This document shows positions 35,531-45,281 of a stretch of 64,000 bases of DNA, one piece after another. Made by a program: the position numbers and the translations under genes. This stretch comes from Bacteroidales bacterium (lineage in GTDB: Bacteria; Bacteroidota; Bacteroidia; Bacteroidales; UBA932): positions 1 through 64,000 of the forward strand of contig SUYR01000014.1 in assembly GCA_015060335.1 (NCBI GenBank), written 5' to 3'. Numbering within the stretch: the stretch's first letter is position 1; each line of letters opens with the position of its first letter. Under the pieces are notes generated by a model that was not told the origin of the DNA, did no database searches, and worked only from the letters and a program-made list of their open reading frames with translations.

Positions 35531-36826
35531 ATGAAAAGAATTTTAACAATCCTGGCATCTGTTGCTATGGTTATGGCAGCAGTGTCATGCGAAACTGAGC
35601 AGACTCCTTCGCTCAGCTTCGGTAAATCTCATTATGTACTTTTGGCAGATGCTCCGCTTACTGTCGAGCTTACAACAGACATTGCACCGGCAGCGGATCT
35701 TACTGTGGAACTTTCGTTTACAGGTGAGGCAGTAGAAGGTACTGATTATTCTGTGTCTGCAAAGAGCGTAGTTATTCCTGCAGGCCAGGTATCCGGCTCG
35801 ATTACAATCACACCGGAGAATAACTACACAGCAGACAAATCTATCGTCATTTCGATGATTCTTCCTGCAGGTTATGAGGCTGGTGACAACGCAACAGCTA
35901 CTGTAGCTGTAGAGGCTAAGGAACTGCTTATTTATTCCTTTGAAGTGGCTCAGGCAAATGTGGCTGACAGCTATGTGGTGAAACTTAATCTCTCCGGATC
36001 AGTGACTGGAAACGACTGGGTAGCTACATCAGATATGGAAATTCCTTACAGTGTGTCTCCGGCATTAACAGAAGCACTTACTGTCGGTGCAGAAAATTTT
36101 GTGGTCAAGAAAGGTGAAAATGTAGCTGTTCTTACTGTCAATGCTGGCGAAATCGAGGGTGATCCGCAGAAGTTTGTGGTTTCAGTAGATGAGGATAAAG
36201 CTGGCGAAAGATTTGTTGCTGGAAGTAATGCGTCTATAGAACTCGCCGTCTTTGGTGCAATGAAACTTTCAAAGCTCGTTGGTACTTGGGAGTTCGTTGA
36301 AACCCTTGATCTTGATGAACTCGTATTTTGGTTCGAAGAGTACTACATTGCAGGTGATGATACCTGCAATCCGGAGTTGCTTCCTACACATAATGAAGGC
36401 TTTAGCTTTACAATTTCAGAAGAAGACGGGGTATATACCCTGACACCATCTGCTGAAGGAGACTGGACAAAATATTTCAGAGAATGTCAGATTGACTATT
36501 GTGCTCCTATAGAAGATAATTTATGTTCGGAAGGTGTTGTTACCGGTCCTTATACTACCTTGGAAAATCAGATGTATGTCGCTGAGGCAGATGGTGTGTC
36601 AGACCTTACATATACATGGTTCTCTCTGTCATCTGTTTACAGACACTTCGATGCAAATGCAGATGCCACTGGAACTGGTGCAATTGCAATCGCAAATGAT
36701 ATTGAAGGTAATCTTATAATCCTCATTAAAGATTATGATCAGCCTCCGTTCGGAGAACTGTGGTGGGATCCTGGCTATGACCCTGATATGTTCTCATTTG
36801 CATCCCGCTTTGTAAAAGCCGAGTAA
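35531..36826 (+). CDS. Surface lipoprotein with Calx-beta/DUF1735-like N-terminal domain
   Basis: 431 residues from the ATG at 35531 (433 from 35525). The signal peptide ends at the lipobox AVSC. Residues about 30-120 look like a Calx-beta or DUF1735-type beta domain (EGTDYSVSAKSVVIPAGQ followed by SGSITIT). A similar repeat may occupy about 140-235. The C-terminal ~190 residues, starting near KLVGTWEF, are of an unknown type. It is most likely a surface-exposed ligand-binding protein of SusCD locus 1, in the position of SusE/F-like proteins. Confidence 0.75.
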   Translation: MKRILTILASVAMVMAAVSCETEQTPSLSFGKSHYVLLADAPLTVELTTDIAPAADLTVELSFTGEAVEGTDYSVSAKSVVIPAGQVSGSITITPENNYTADKSIVISMILPAGYEAGDNATATVAVEAKELLIYSFEVAQANVADSYVVKLNLSGSVTGNDWVATSDMEIPYSVSPALTEALTVGAENFVVKKGENVAVLTVNAGEIEGDPQKFVVSVDEDKAGERFVAGSNASIELAVFGAMKLSKLVGTWEFVETLDLDELVFWFEEYYIAGDDTCNPELLPTHNEGFSFTISEEDGVYTLTPSAEGDWTKYFRECQIDYCAPIEDNLCSEGVVTGPYTTLENQMYVAEADGVSDLTYTWFSLSSVYRHFDANADATGTGAIAIANDIEGNLIILIKDYDQPPFGELWWDPGYDPDMFSFASRFVKAE

Positions 36827-36853
36827 TCAGGTATAATTGCCAAAAACATAAAA

Positions 36854-36910
36854 TCCGGTGTGGGCGAGCGGAGCATAACCTTATGCTCCTGCTCCGCGAG
36901 CCACACCGGA
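36854..36910. terminator. Bidirectional nested-hairpin terminator
   Basis: The outer stem TCCGGTGTGG / CCACACCGGA (36854-36863, 36901-36910) is perfect. An inner stem GGAGCATAA / TTATGCTCC (36870-36878, 36881-36889) closes on two bases. CTTTTATT follows on plus, and TTTTATG follows on minus. It separates the lipoprotein gene from the convergent yicC. Confidence 0.85.
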
Positions 36911-36948
36911 CTTTTATTGTAATCCAGGCTTTCTAAGCCAATAAAATC

Positions 36949-37836
36949 CTATAGTATATTCAGACTTTGTTCCTTTATCTTTTCCAGCTCATCCTTCATC
37001 TTCACCACAATCTTCTGGATCTCAGTATGATTTGCCTTTGAGCCGGTGGTGTTGATCTCTCGTCCCATTTCCTGAGCTATGAAACCGAGCTTTTTGCCCG
37101 GATTAGGCTCATTCTCTATAGTGTCAAGGAAATATCTGCAATGCTGACGCAGACGCACCCTTTCTTCATTGATGTCGAGCTTTTCCATGTAGAATATCAT
37201 CTCCTGTTCCAGACGACTCTGGTCAGGCTCAGCCTTAAGCTCAGCAAAGCGGGATAAAATTTTTTCTCTGATTGCCTCGACTCTTTCTTTCTCGTATGTC
37301 TCTATCTCTGCAGAGTATTCAAGAATCCTGTTGACATTAGAGGTTACATCCCTATGTAGAACTTCGCCCTCCTGAGCCCTGAATGCATTAATGTTCTTCA
37401 GAGCCTCGTCTATGCATTTCTCGACAGACGGCCAGTTCTCTTCGGTAATTATATCCTGCTTTTTGGCATCCATTACTTCTGGCATGCGTAAGATAGTAGC
37501 TATCAAATCGTTAGGGTTGTGATCTCCAAGTCCTTCAGCACCAATGCTTTTACCCAGTGCGCAGATCTGCTGGTAGTATTCCATGGCAAGTGCCATATTT
37601 ATTTTCTTTGCACTATCTGCCGCATTCGGCTCGAAGGTAATGAAGAAGTCAATGTTGCCCCTTGTAAGTTCTGCTGCAATCTTCTGTCTTACAGACATTT
37701 CCTTATCCTTGGGGAGAATAGATGTCTTTATGCTTATATCTGCTGTCTTTCCATTAAGTGAACGCACTTCAACTGTAATCTTTCCGGTCTCCAGCAGAGT
37801 TTCTGCCTTGCCGTATCCTGTCATTGACTTTATCAT
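36949..37836 (-). CDS. YicC-family endoribonuclease
   Basis: 295 residues. It begins with MIKSMTGYGKAE, the family signature, followed by EVRSLNGKTADISIK. The C-terminal DUF1732 region includes RLRQHCRYFLDTIENEPNPG and KLGFIAQEMGREINTTGSKA. The family is a metal-dependent endoribonuclease linked to stress and small-RNA turnover. Length agrees with other members. It is divergent from glnS and ends facing the nested terminator. Confidence 0.9.
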   Translation of the reverse strand: MIKSMTGYGKAETLLETGKITVEVRSLNGKTADISIKTSILPKDKEMSVRQKIAAELTRGNIDFFITFEPNAADSAKKINMALAMEYYQQICALGKSIGAEGLGDHNPNDLIATILRMPEVMDAKKQDIITEENWPSVEKCIDEALKNINAFRAQEGEVLHRDVTSNVNRILEYSAEIETYEKERVEAIREKILSRFAELKAEPDQSRLEQEMIFYMEKLDINEERVRLRQHCRYFLDTIENEPNPGKKLGFIAQEMGREINTTGSKANHTEIQKIVVKMKDELEKIKEQSLNIL

Positions 37837-37856
37837 AATGCTTAATTATCAAATAA

Positions 37857-37890
37857 TTTGTGCAAAAGTACTTAAAAATCCGTATATTTG
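37857..37890 (+). promoter_or_regulatory. Promoter of glnS
   Basis: TTTG (37857-37860), 22-base spacer, then TATATTTG (37883-37890). The start codon follows 33 bases downstream. The spacing is slightly long. Confidence 0.6.
37863..37870 (-). promoter_or_regulatory. -7 promoter element of yicC
   Basis: The minus strand reads TACTTTTG (TAnnTTTG), 27 bases before the yicC start codon. It is embedded in the spacer of the glnS promoter, so the two promoters compete for the same DNA. Confidence 0.5.
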
Positions 37891-37922
37891 CCTGATTATT
37901 CGCAAAAACATTGACCTTATAT

Positions 37923-39593
37923 ATGGAAGAGTTGAACAAAGAACTTAACGAAGTAAAGAATCTTAATTTTCTTGAAGAGATAATTGAGGCAGATCTTGCC
38001 AGCGGTAAATGTGAGGCTATAATGACCCGTTTCCCGCCTGAACCGAACGGATATCTTCATATCGGACATGCAAAGAGTATCTGCATCAACTTCGGTCTTG
38101 CAAAGAAATATGGCGGAAAGACCAATCTCAGATTTGATGATACCAACCCTGTGAAGGAGGATACCGAATATGTTGATTCAATCAAGGAGGATATCAAGTG
38201 GCTCGGCTTTGAGTGGGAGAATGAAAGATATGCTTCAGATTATTTCGACCAGCTTTATCAGTGGGCAGAGGAGCTGATCCAGAAGGGGCTCGCATATGTA
38301 GATGACCAGACTCAGGAAGAGATCAGACAGAACAGAGGTACTGTCCAGGTACCTGGTACCGAAAGCCCATATAGAAACCGCAGCGTAGAGGAAAACCTCA
38401 GACTTTTCCGTGAAATGCGTGACGGCAAGTATGCAGATGGAGAAAAAGTGCTTCGTGCCAAGATAGATATGGCGCATCCGAACATGCTTTTCCGTGACCC
38501 GCTTATGTATCGTATCATTCATGCGGATCATCATCGTACAGGCAGCAAGTGGTGCATCTATCCTATGTATGACTATGCACATGGTCAGTCAGACAGTATC
38601 GAGAATATCACTCACTCGATATGTACTCTTGAGTTCGACGTTCATCGTCCTCTCTACGACTGGTTTATTGAGAAGCTTGGCATATTCCCTTCGCATCAGC
38701 ACGAGTTTGCAAGACTTAATCTGACCTATACAGTCATGTCAAAGCGCAAGCTCCTCGAACTTGTCAGAAATAATTTCGTGAACGGATGGGATGACCCGCG
38801 TATGCCTACAATCTGTGGTATCCGTCGCCGAGGATATACTCCGGAGTCAATCCGTATGTTTGCAGAGAAGGTGGGAGTGGCAAAGCGCGAGCAGCTGATT
38901 GATCTCCAGCTGATGGAATGGTGTGTTCGTCAGGACCTTAATGAACGTTCAAACCGTTATATGGTAGTTCAGGATCCTGTCAAGCTTACCATAACTAACT
39001 GGGAGCCAGGTAAGGTGGAATGGTTTGATGCGCCTCTTAATCCTGCAGATCCGGAAGGACCGTCGCGCAAGGTGCCTTTCACCGGAGAGGTTTACATTGA
39101 AAGAAATGACTTTATGGAAGAGCCTCCTAAGAAGTATTTCCGTCTCAAGCCGGATGGTGAGGTCCGTCTTAAATATACCTATATTGTCAAATGTCAGGAA
39201 GTTGTTAAGGATGAAGACGGTAATATCGTTGAAATCAAGTGTACATACGACCCGACATCAAAGCCAGGAGCTGGCGAGTGGCGTTCTGTCAAGGGAACCA
39301 TTCATTGGGTATCGACAGAGCATGCAAGAAAAGTCGAACTGAGGCTTTATGACAAACTCTTCACCGAGGCACAGATGGGACAGATTCCTGAGGGAGAGGA
39401 TTATAAGAGCTATCTGAATCCGGAGTCACTCGTTGTTGCTGAAGGTTACGCTGAGCCTGCACTTCTGGAGGATAACTCTGGTATTGCAGTACAGTTCGAG
39501 CGTGTAGGATACTTCTTTAAGGATCCGGACACGACACCAGAGCATTTTGTATTTAACAAGACTACAGCTTTGAAGGACAGCTTCAAGTTTTAG
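37923..39593 (+). CDS. glnS: Glutaminyl-tRNA synthetase
   Basis: 556 residues from the ATG at 37923. A TTG frame from 37911 is less likely. Class I signatures are present: FPPEPNGYLHIGHAKS (HIGH at 46-49) and VMSKRKL (KMSKS equivalent). KWCIYPMYDYAHGQSDSIE and HEFARLNLTYTVMS are the GlnRS-specific stretches. The C-terminal beta-barrel anticodon domains are complete. No T-box or other leader is seen upstream. Confidence 0.95.
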   Translation: MEELNKELNEVKNLNFLEEIIEADLASGKCEAIMTRFPPEPNGYLHIGHAKSICINFGLAKKYGGKTNLRFDDTNPVKEDTEYVDSIKEDIKWLGFEWENERYASDYFDQLYQWAEELIQKGLAYVDDQTQEEIRQNRGTVQVPGTESPYRNRSVEENLRLFREMRDGKYADGEKVLRAKIDMAHPNMLFRDPLMYRIIHADHHRTGSKWCIYPMYDYAHGQSDSIENITHSICTLEFDVHRPLYDWFIEKLGIFPSHQHEFARLNLTYTVMSKRKLLELVRNNFVNGWDDPRMPTICGIRRRGYTPESIRMFAEKVGVAKREQLIDLQLMEWCVRQDLNERSNRYMVVQDPVKLTITNWEPGKVEWFDAPLNPADPEGPSRKVPFTGEVYIERNDFMEEPPKKYFRLKPDGEVRLKYTYIVKCQEVVKDEDGNIVEIKCTYDPTSKPGAGEWRSVKGTIHWVSTEHARKVELRLYDKLFTEAQMGQIPEGEDYKSYLNPESLVVAEGYAEPALLEDNSGIAVQFERVGYFFKDPDTTPEHFVFNKTTALKDSFKF

Positions 39594-39616
39594 TTGACTT
39601 TTATATAGATACCACG

Positions 39617-39660
39617 CATTACCGCACCATAAATATATGATGTGGTAGTGTTTGTTTTGA
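39617..39660 (+). terminator. Probable terminator after glnS
   Basis: 39617-39630 and 39637-39650 pair at 13 of 14 positions (three G-U pairs), closing on AAATAT, followed by TTTGTTTTGAT. The T-tract is interrupted by G, so strength is uncertain. Confidence 0.55.
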
Positions 39661-39681
39661 TAAACTATAAATTATATAACT

Positions 39682-40617
39682 ATGAATCAGTCAATTGTAA
39701 AAGTAGAAAACCTATCTCACAGATACAGCGTCCAGTGGGCTGTGCGTGATATCAGTTTTGAAATCAGTCAGACAGGTATTGTCGGTCTGCTCGGTTCAAA
39801 CGGTGCCGGCAAGTCAACAATTATGAACATTATCTGTGGTGTGCTTTCACAGACAGAGGGTGATGTCTATATCAATGGAATCAATCTTCGTAAGGATCCT
39901 GTGGCAGCAAAGCAGAACATCGGTTTTCTTCCTCAGAAACCACCTCTTTACGGCGACCTTACAGTTGACGAGTACCTCATATATTCTGCACAGCTCCGCC
40001 AGATGGATCCGAAGGATATACCTGCAGCACTTGAGATTGCGAAGGAGAAATGCGGTATAACTCATTTCAGCAAGAGACTTATCAAGAATCTCTCAGGCGG
40101 CTACCAGCAGCGTGTAGGTATTGCTCAGGCAATCATTCACAATCCTAAGCTTGTGGTTATGGACGAGCCCACAAACGGACTCGATCCGAATCAGATTCTT
40201 GATGTGCGTTCTCTGATAAAGGATATTGCAAAGGATAGGGCAGTTCTTGTCTCTACTCATATTCTTTCAGAAGTACAGGCTACATGTGACAGAATCATGA
40301 TGATCGAGCACGGCTCTGTAGTATTCACCGGTACAATTGACGATTTCGATAATTATATTGAGCCTGATTCATTTGTAATGACTCTATCTCATGCACCACT
40401 CGAAGAGGATATCATGAGTGTTGCCGGTGTTACTGATGTAAAACCTATTTCAGAGTACAGCTCACGTTTCCGTGTGTGGTTTGACGGAGACAGAGAGACA
40501 CTCAGCCGAATGGTTGATGCAAGCGTAAGGAACGGCTGGGGACTCAGCGAGATCCAGCTTGAGAAGAGCTCTATGAATGATGTCTTTGCCCAGCTCTCGG
40601 GTCGCAAGAACAAATAA
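39682..40617 (+). CDS. GldA-type ABC transporter ATP-binding protein
   Basis: 311 residues with Walker A GSNGAGKST near residue 38, signature LSGGYQQRVGIAQA, Walker B LVVMDEPTNGLDP and STHILSEVQ. It resembles GldA of the gliding-motility-associated ABC transporter, a family widespread in non-gliding Bacteroidales. It is the first gene of a long run in which both following genes encode permease/auxiliary fusions. Confidence 0.85.
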   Translation: MNQSIVKVENLSHRYSVQWAVRDISFEISQTGIVGLLGSNGAGKSTIMNIICGVLSQTEGDVYINGINLRKDPVAAKQNIGFLPQKPPLYGDLTVDEYLIYSAQLRQMDPKDIPAALEIAKEKCGITHFSKRLIKNLSGGYQQRVGIAQAIIHNPKLVVMDEPTNGLDPNQILDVRSLIKDIAKDRAVLVSTHILSEVQATCDRIMMIEHGSVVFTGTIDDFDNYIEPDSFVMTLSHAPLEEDIMSVAGVTDVKPISEYSSRFRVWFDGDRETLSRMVDASVRNGWGLSEIQLEKSSMNDVFAQLSGRKNK

Positions 40618-40628
40618 ACAGCCTGACA

Positions 40629-42935
40629 ATGAAAAAAAGTGTTATTCTGAATATTGCCCGTGCTGAGCTGAAACTTATCTTCACAACTCCTGTTGCGTGG
40701 ATAATGCTGATGGTCTTTACGGTATTGTGCGGAATCTTCTTCACTGATGTTTATGGCATGTATGCTCAGGCTCAGGAAGGTGGATCACATCTTTCGTTCA
40801 TTACTAACGGTATCTTCAGCGACGATTCCAACGGAATCTTTTCGACAGTGCAGTTCTATGTATTCCTGTTTATTCCATTGGTCTCGATGGGTATGATAAG
40901 CCGAGACCTAAGCACTGGCTCTATAAAGCTTTTATACTCTTCGCCACTTACTGATACACAGATAGTTCTGGGCAAATATGTCGCTATGGTGGGTTACGGA
41001 CTTTCAATGCTTGCAGTTGTAGGACTGTATGCTCTGTTCTGCTCATTTGCTATAGTCAACTTCGATGCACCTCTTGTACTCACAGGACTTCTCGGACTCT
41101 TCCTGCTTATTTCAGTATATTCGGCAATCGGAGTATTCATGTCATCGCTGACTTCATATCAGGTTGTTGCGGCATTGGCTACTTTTGCGCTTCTGGGAGT
41201 GCTCAGCATGATCAATGAGGTGGGACAGAACATCATCTGGCTTCGTGACATCACATGGTGGCTTTCTATCAGCGGAAGATGTGAGACATTCATTGCCGGA
41301 CTTATCTGCAGTGAGGATCTTGTATATTTCATTACACTTACAGCCCTTTTCCTTGTTCTTGCAATCTGGAGGATTTCATGTAAGCGTCGCTCACGTTCGT
41401 CACGTGTCAGATTTCTGGGATATTCTGCTGCCGTACTCGCTACAGTGGTGATCAGTCTTGTATCGTCCCGTCCGCAGCTTATGTGGTTTTATGACGTGAC
41501 TGCAACCAAATCAAACACCATTACTGTTCCAAGCCAGCAGATTATGGACAGGATAGACGGTAAGGTGACAATGACTACTTATGTGAATATTCTGGACGAG
41601 AACAGTTTCTATCTGGGACTTCCTTCAAGATTCAACTACGACAAGGAATATTTCAAGCAGTTCGTAAGATTCAAGCCGGACATCAAGGTTAAATATGAAT
41701 ATTTCTGGGCTGATGCTGGGAGCAGGAGTGTCAGGAGACGTTTCCCTAACCTTACCGATGAAGAACGTGCTCAGGTACTTTCAGATGTTTACGAGTTGAA
41801 TTTCAAGATGTTCCAGAATCCTGATGAGATAGCTGCAAAGGCGGATCTCAGTGGTGAAGGATACGGTCTTGTACGTGAACTGAAGCTTGAAGACGGAACA
41901 AAGACTTTCCTGCGTATTTTTGATGACAGCAAGAGAATGCCTGAGGAAAAGGAGATTGCTGCGGCATTCAAACGTCTTGTTGACGGCCCGGTTAATATCG
42001 GCTTCCTCACAGGACATGGAGAGAGAAGCATTACTCTTCAGGGTGACAGGGACTATTATATTTTAGCTGCACAGAAAGGACAGAGACATGCCTTGATCAA
42101 TAACGGATTTGAGCCGGTAGAGGTATCCCTTGCCGAAGGTGCCACAATTCCTGATAATATTGACATCCTTGTGGTAGCTGATCCGAGAATTGAATTTACT
42201 GAAGCGGAACTTGTTGAGATTCAGAGATATATCGACAGCGGACGTAATATGATAATTGCTGCCGATCCAGGTTCTCAGACCGCAGCAACACAGGTTGCAT
42301 CTCTTGTTGGCGGACGTTTTATTTCAGGTCGTCTTTCTGTTGAGTCATCTGATGAACGTCAGGACCTTGTTCTTGCCAGGGTTACAGCCAATGCTGTAAA
42401 ACGTTTCCCTGCAATGGAAGGACTGGGGTCACATGGTAACAATGTTACAATGCCAGGTACTGTTCAGGTTGCAGCCGGCAGCGACAAGGGCTTCTCTCCT
42501 TTGACAATTCTTGCAAGTGCAGATGATAGCTGGAATGAAAAGGAAACTACTGATTTTGTAAATTCTGTGGCTACATTCGATGCTTCAAAAGAGAAGAAGG
42601 GTGCCAGATCCGTGGCTATCCAGATGACAAGAGAAATGGGGGACAAGACTCAGAAGATACTTCTCCTTGGAGATTCGGACTGTTTCAGTAATGGAGAACT
42701 CATGCGTCAGCGTCTTGGAGTGAATTCTGCAAATTTCCCATTTGCATATCAGACCTTCAAATGGCTTTGCGATGACAGATACCCGATCGATACTCCAAGA
42801 GCACACAGCACAGATGGTTCTTTAAGAGTAGGTTTCAAGGCAATGCCGTATGTTAAATGGGCATTCCTCGGAGTATTGCCGTTGCTGATGCTTCTTGCCT
42901 CTGTTTTGATTATAATCCGCAGAAAATCAAGGTAA
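40629..42935 (+). CDS. ABC permease fused to GldG-type auxiliary domain, paralogue 1
   Basis: 768 residues. The first ~250 residues carry about six membrane segments of an ABC-2/GldF-type permease (TTPVAWIMLMVFTVLCGIFF at the start; SRDLSTGSIKLLYSSPL after the second). Then comes a large periplasmic GldG/ABC_transp_aux domain (about 270-720), with ITVPSQQIMDRIDGKVTMTT and GHGERSITL. One final membrane segment is followed by the basic end RRKSR. In Flavobacterium these are two proteins (GldF and GldG). The next gene encodes a paralogue with the same layout, which suggests a heterodimeric transporter with the upstream GldA-like ATPase. The substrate is unknown. Confidence 0.82.
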   Translation: MKKSVILNIARAELKLIFTTPVAWIMLMVFTVLCGIFFTDVYGMYAQAQEGGSHLSFITNGIFSDDSNGIFSTVQFYVFLFIPLVSMGMISRDLSTGSIKLLYSSPLTDTQIVLGKYVAMVGYGLSMLAVVGLYALFCSFAIVNFDAPLVLTGLLGLFLLISVYSAIGVFMSSLTSYQVVAALATFALLGVLSMINEVGQNIIWLRDITWWLSISGRCETFIAGLICSEDLVYFITLTALFLVLAIWRISCKRRSRSSRVRFLGYSAAVLATVVISLVSSRPQLMWFYDVTATKSNTITVPSQQIMDRIDGKVTMTTYVNILDENSFYLGLPSRFNYDKEYFKQFVRFKPDIKVKYEYFWADAGSRSVRRRFPNLTDEERAQVLSDVYELNFKMFQNPDEIAAKADLSGEGYGLVRELKLEDGTKTFLRIFDDSKRMPEEKEIAAAFKRLVDGPVNIGFLTGHGERSITLQGDRDYYILAAQKGQRHALINNGFEPVEVSLAEGATIPDNIDILVVADPRIEFTEAELVEIQRYIDSGRNMIIAADPGSQTAATQVASLVGGRFISGRLSVESSDERQDLVLARVTANAVKRFPAMEGLGSHGNNVTMPGTVQVAAGSDKGFSPLTILASADDSWNEKETTDFVNSVATFDASKEKKGARSVAIQMTREMGDKTQKILLLGDSDCFSNGELMRQRLGVNSANFPFAYQTFKWLCDDRYPIDTPRAHSTDGSLRVGFKAMPYVKWAFLGVLPLLMLLASVLIIIRRKSR

Positions 42936-42938
42936 TAT

Positions 42939-45281
42939 ATGAAGACAATATATAATATAGCAAAGAACGAACTGCGACAGTTGTTCTATTCTCCTATAGC
43001 TTGGATACTACTTGTTATCTTCTTCGTGCAGTGTGGACTGGCGTTCGCTGATGTGATCAGTATGCTGCTTCGTATCAAGGCATTGGGACAGGGCCTGTAT
43101 TCAGTCACAAACCAGATATTTCAGGATAGCTGGAACGGAGTATATCCAAGTATTCAGGGTTACCTTTTCATATATATACCATTGATTACAATGGGAATAA
43201 TCAGCCGCGAAAAGACTGCCGGTACAGATAAGCTTCTGCTTTCATCACCGGTTTCTGAGGTAAAGATTGTTCTCGGAAAGTTCCTTTCAATGGTGTTCTA
43301 TGGTGCGGTGATGCTGTCTGCACTTCTATTGCAGGCTGTTTTCTGCTGCATTGTTGTGAAGGATATTGATGCCGGTCCGGTATTTTCCGGACTACTGGGC
43401 CTATATCTTCTACTTCTTGCATATGCTGCAATCGGTATATTCATGTCATCTCTGACAAGATATCCGATCATTGCGGCTGTAGGTACTATCGCAGCACTTT
43501 TCGGTCTGAATTTCATGACCTCTGTAGGTCAGGGAATACCTGTGATCAGAGAGGTTACCTATTGGCTCGGTATATCAGGACGTGCATCCACATTCATTCA
43601 GGGTCTGATCTGCAGTGAGGATGTGATTTATTTCATATCCGTGATCATCTTCTTCCTTGCCCTTACAGTAATCAAACTGAAGGGAGAGTCTGAAAGGTGT
43701 TCTAAGACTGCCATTACACTCAGTTATGTATGCTCTGTGCTCATATTGTGCTGTGTTGCATTCTTCAGTGCAAGACCTTCGTTGAAATATTATCTCGATA
43801 CCACTTATACCAAGTCATGTACTCTTACTGAAGAAAGCCAGAAAGTAATGGCTGAACTTGAAGGACCTATGACTATCACCACATATGTCAACCTTCTGGG
43901 TAACAGCCTGTATGACGGACTGCCTAAGAACTATACAAGAGATGTGGACAGATTCTCCCATTATCTCAGATTCAAGCCTGAGATCAAGATGAAGTATGTC
44001 TATTACTGGCATCCGTCTGAAAGCAATCCGATACAGACAAAGGCTTTCCAAGGACTTACAGATGAGCAGAAGGCTGCCAAGATGGCTGAAATCAACAAAC
44101 TGAACATCAAGAGATTCCTCTCGCCAGATGAGCTTGGAGACCTTGAAGAGAAGCTTGATCTTCAGACTGAGGACTACAGGTTCATAAGAGTCATTGAAGG
44201 AGGTCCATATGGCAGGACAGCAAGACTGAGGATGTACGACGATCAGGAGAAGCATCCGGGTGAGATGGAGATTACTGCTGCAATGAAGACCTTGTATGCT
44301 GACCTTCCGAAGGTGGGAGTAGTATATGGTCACGGTGAGAGAGACGTATTCAATATCGGAGACAAGGGATATTTCATGTTTGCAAGCAGCTATGTCTTCC
44401 GTCATGCTCTCGTCAACCAAGGCTTCGATGTAGAAGTCATTTCAATCGCTGAAAATGATATTCCCGAGGATGTGAATATTCTTCTTATTGCAGATCCTCA
44501 GGAGTCGTATTCGGAATCTGAATTGCAGAGAATTTCAGACTATCTCGCCAAAGGAGGCAATGCTCTGATAGCAGGAAAGCCGTTTGCGCGTGAGAAGCTC
44601 GATCCTGTAATGGATATGATAGGTGTGTCTTTCGTAGATGGTATCCTTGTACAGCAGACTAAAGACTATGCTCAGAATCTCATAGTCGGAGACATCGCAT
44701 ATGATGTTCTCAAAGTAAGCGAGAACTTTATTTCTGCAATTGCAAAGAAGAACAATATCGTAGGAACTGATGCCATGGCTCTTGATGCTTCAAAAGCTTC
44801 TGAAAAGGGTTTTGAGGTAATCAATATGGTCACAACAGATTCCCTTTCGAATGCAGACAGACGGGTATGGAACGAACTTCAGGTAACAGACTTCGAGAGC
44901 GAAAAGGCTGAGTTCAATCCAGAAAAGGGTGAGCGTGAACTCAAAAGCGCACCTGTAGCCCTTGCTCTTAACCGCATGGTTGCAGATAAGCAGCAGCGCA
45001 TTGTTGTTCTTGGAAATGCAGATATGATTGCTAATGTGGAACTCATGAAATCACGTTCAGGAGTGCGTGCATCCAATTATACTCTCATTACGGAGTCGTT
45101 CCGCTATCTTAGCCAGGATGAATTTCCTATATATGCTCCAAGACCTGCAGGACCGGATAATGATCTTCTTTATCTTAAGAGAGAAGCAAGGCTCTGGGTA
45201 AAATGGATATTCGGATTCATCATTCCCGGCCTGATCGCTATATTTGGAATCATTCTTCTGATACGTAGAAAGAGCAGATAA
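42939..45281 (+). CDS. ABC permease fused to GldG-type auxiliary domain, paralogue 2
   Basis: 780 residues, collinear with paralogue 1: an N-terminal permease block (YSPIAWILLVIFFVQCGLAF, ISREKTAGTDKLLLSSPV), the GldG-like domain (LTEESQKVMAELEGPMTITT, GHGERDVFNIG), and a C-terminal membrane segment ending again in RRKSR. It starts three bases after paralogue 1 and shares its last base region with the following MutS-like gene (TAATG). The tandem pair most likely arose by duplication of an already fused gene. Confidence 0.82.
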   Translation: MKTIYNIAKNELRQLFYSPIAWILLVIFFVQCGLAFADVISMLLRIKALGQGLYSVTNQIFQDSWNGVYPSIQGYLFIYIPLITMGIISREKTAGTDKLLLSSPVSEVKIVLGKFLSMVFYGAVMLSALLLQAVFCCIVVKDIDAGPVFSGLLGLYLLLLAYAAIGIFMSSLTRYPIIAAVGTIAALFGLNFMTSVGQGIPVIREVTYWLGISGRASTFIQGLICSEDVIYFISVIIFFLALTVIKLKGESERCSKTAITLSYVCSVLILCCVAFFSARPSLKYYLDTTYTKSCTLTEESQKVMAELEGPMTITTYVNLLGNSLYDGLPKNYTRDVDRFSHYLRFKPEIKMKYVYYWHPSESNPIQTKAFQGLTDEQKAAKMAEINKLNIKRFLSPDELGDLEEKLDLQTEDYRFIRVIEGGPYGRTARLRMYDDQEKHPGEMEITAAMKTLYADLPKVGVVYGHGERDVFNIGDKGYFMFASSYVFRHALVNQGFDVEVISIAENDIPEDVNILLIADPQESYSESELQRISDYLAKGGNALIAGKPFAREKLDPVMDMIGVSFVDGILVQQTKDYAQNLIVGDIAYDVLKVSENFISAIAKKNNIVGTDAMALDASKASEKGFEVINMVTTDSLSNADRRVWNELQVTDFESEKAEFNPEKGERELKSAPVALALNRMVADKQQRIVVLGNADMIANVELMKSRSGVRASNYTLITESFRYLSQDEFPIYAPRPAGPDNDLLYLKREARLWVKWIFGFIIPGLIAIFGIILLIRRKSR

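Noticed and set aside
37837..37922. T-box or other amino-acid-sensing leader before glnS
   Set aside because: The space between the divergent starts is only 86 bases and is filled by two promoters.
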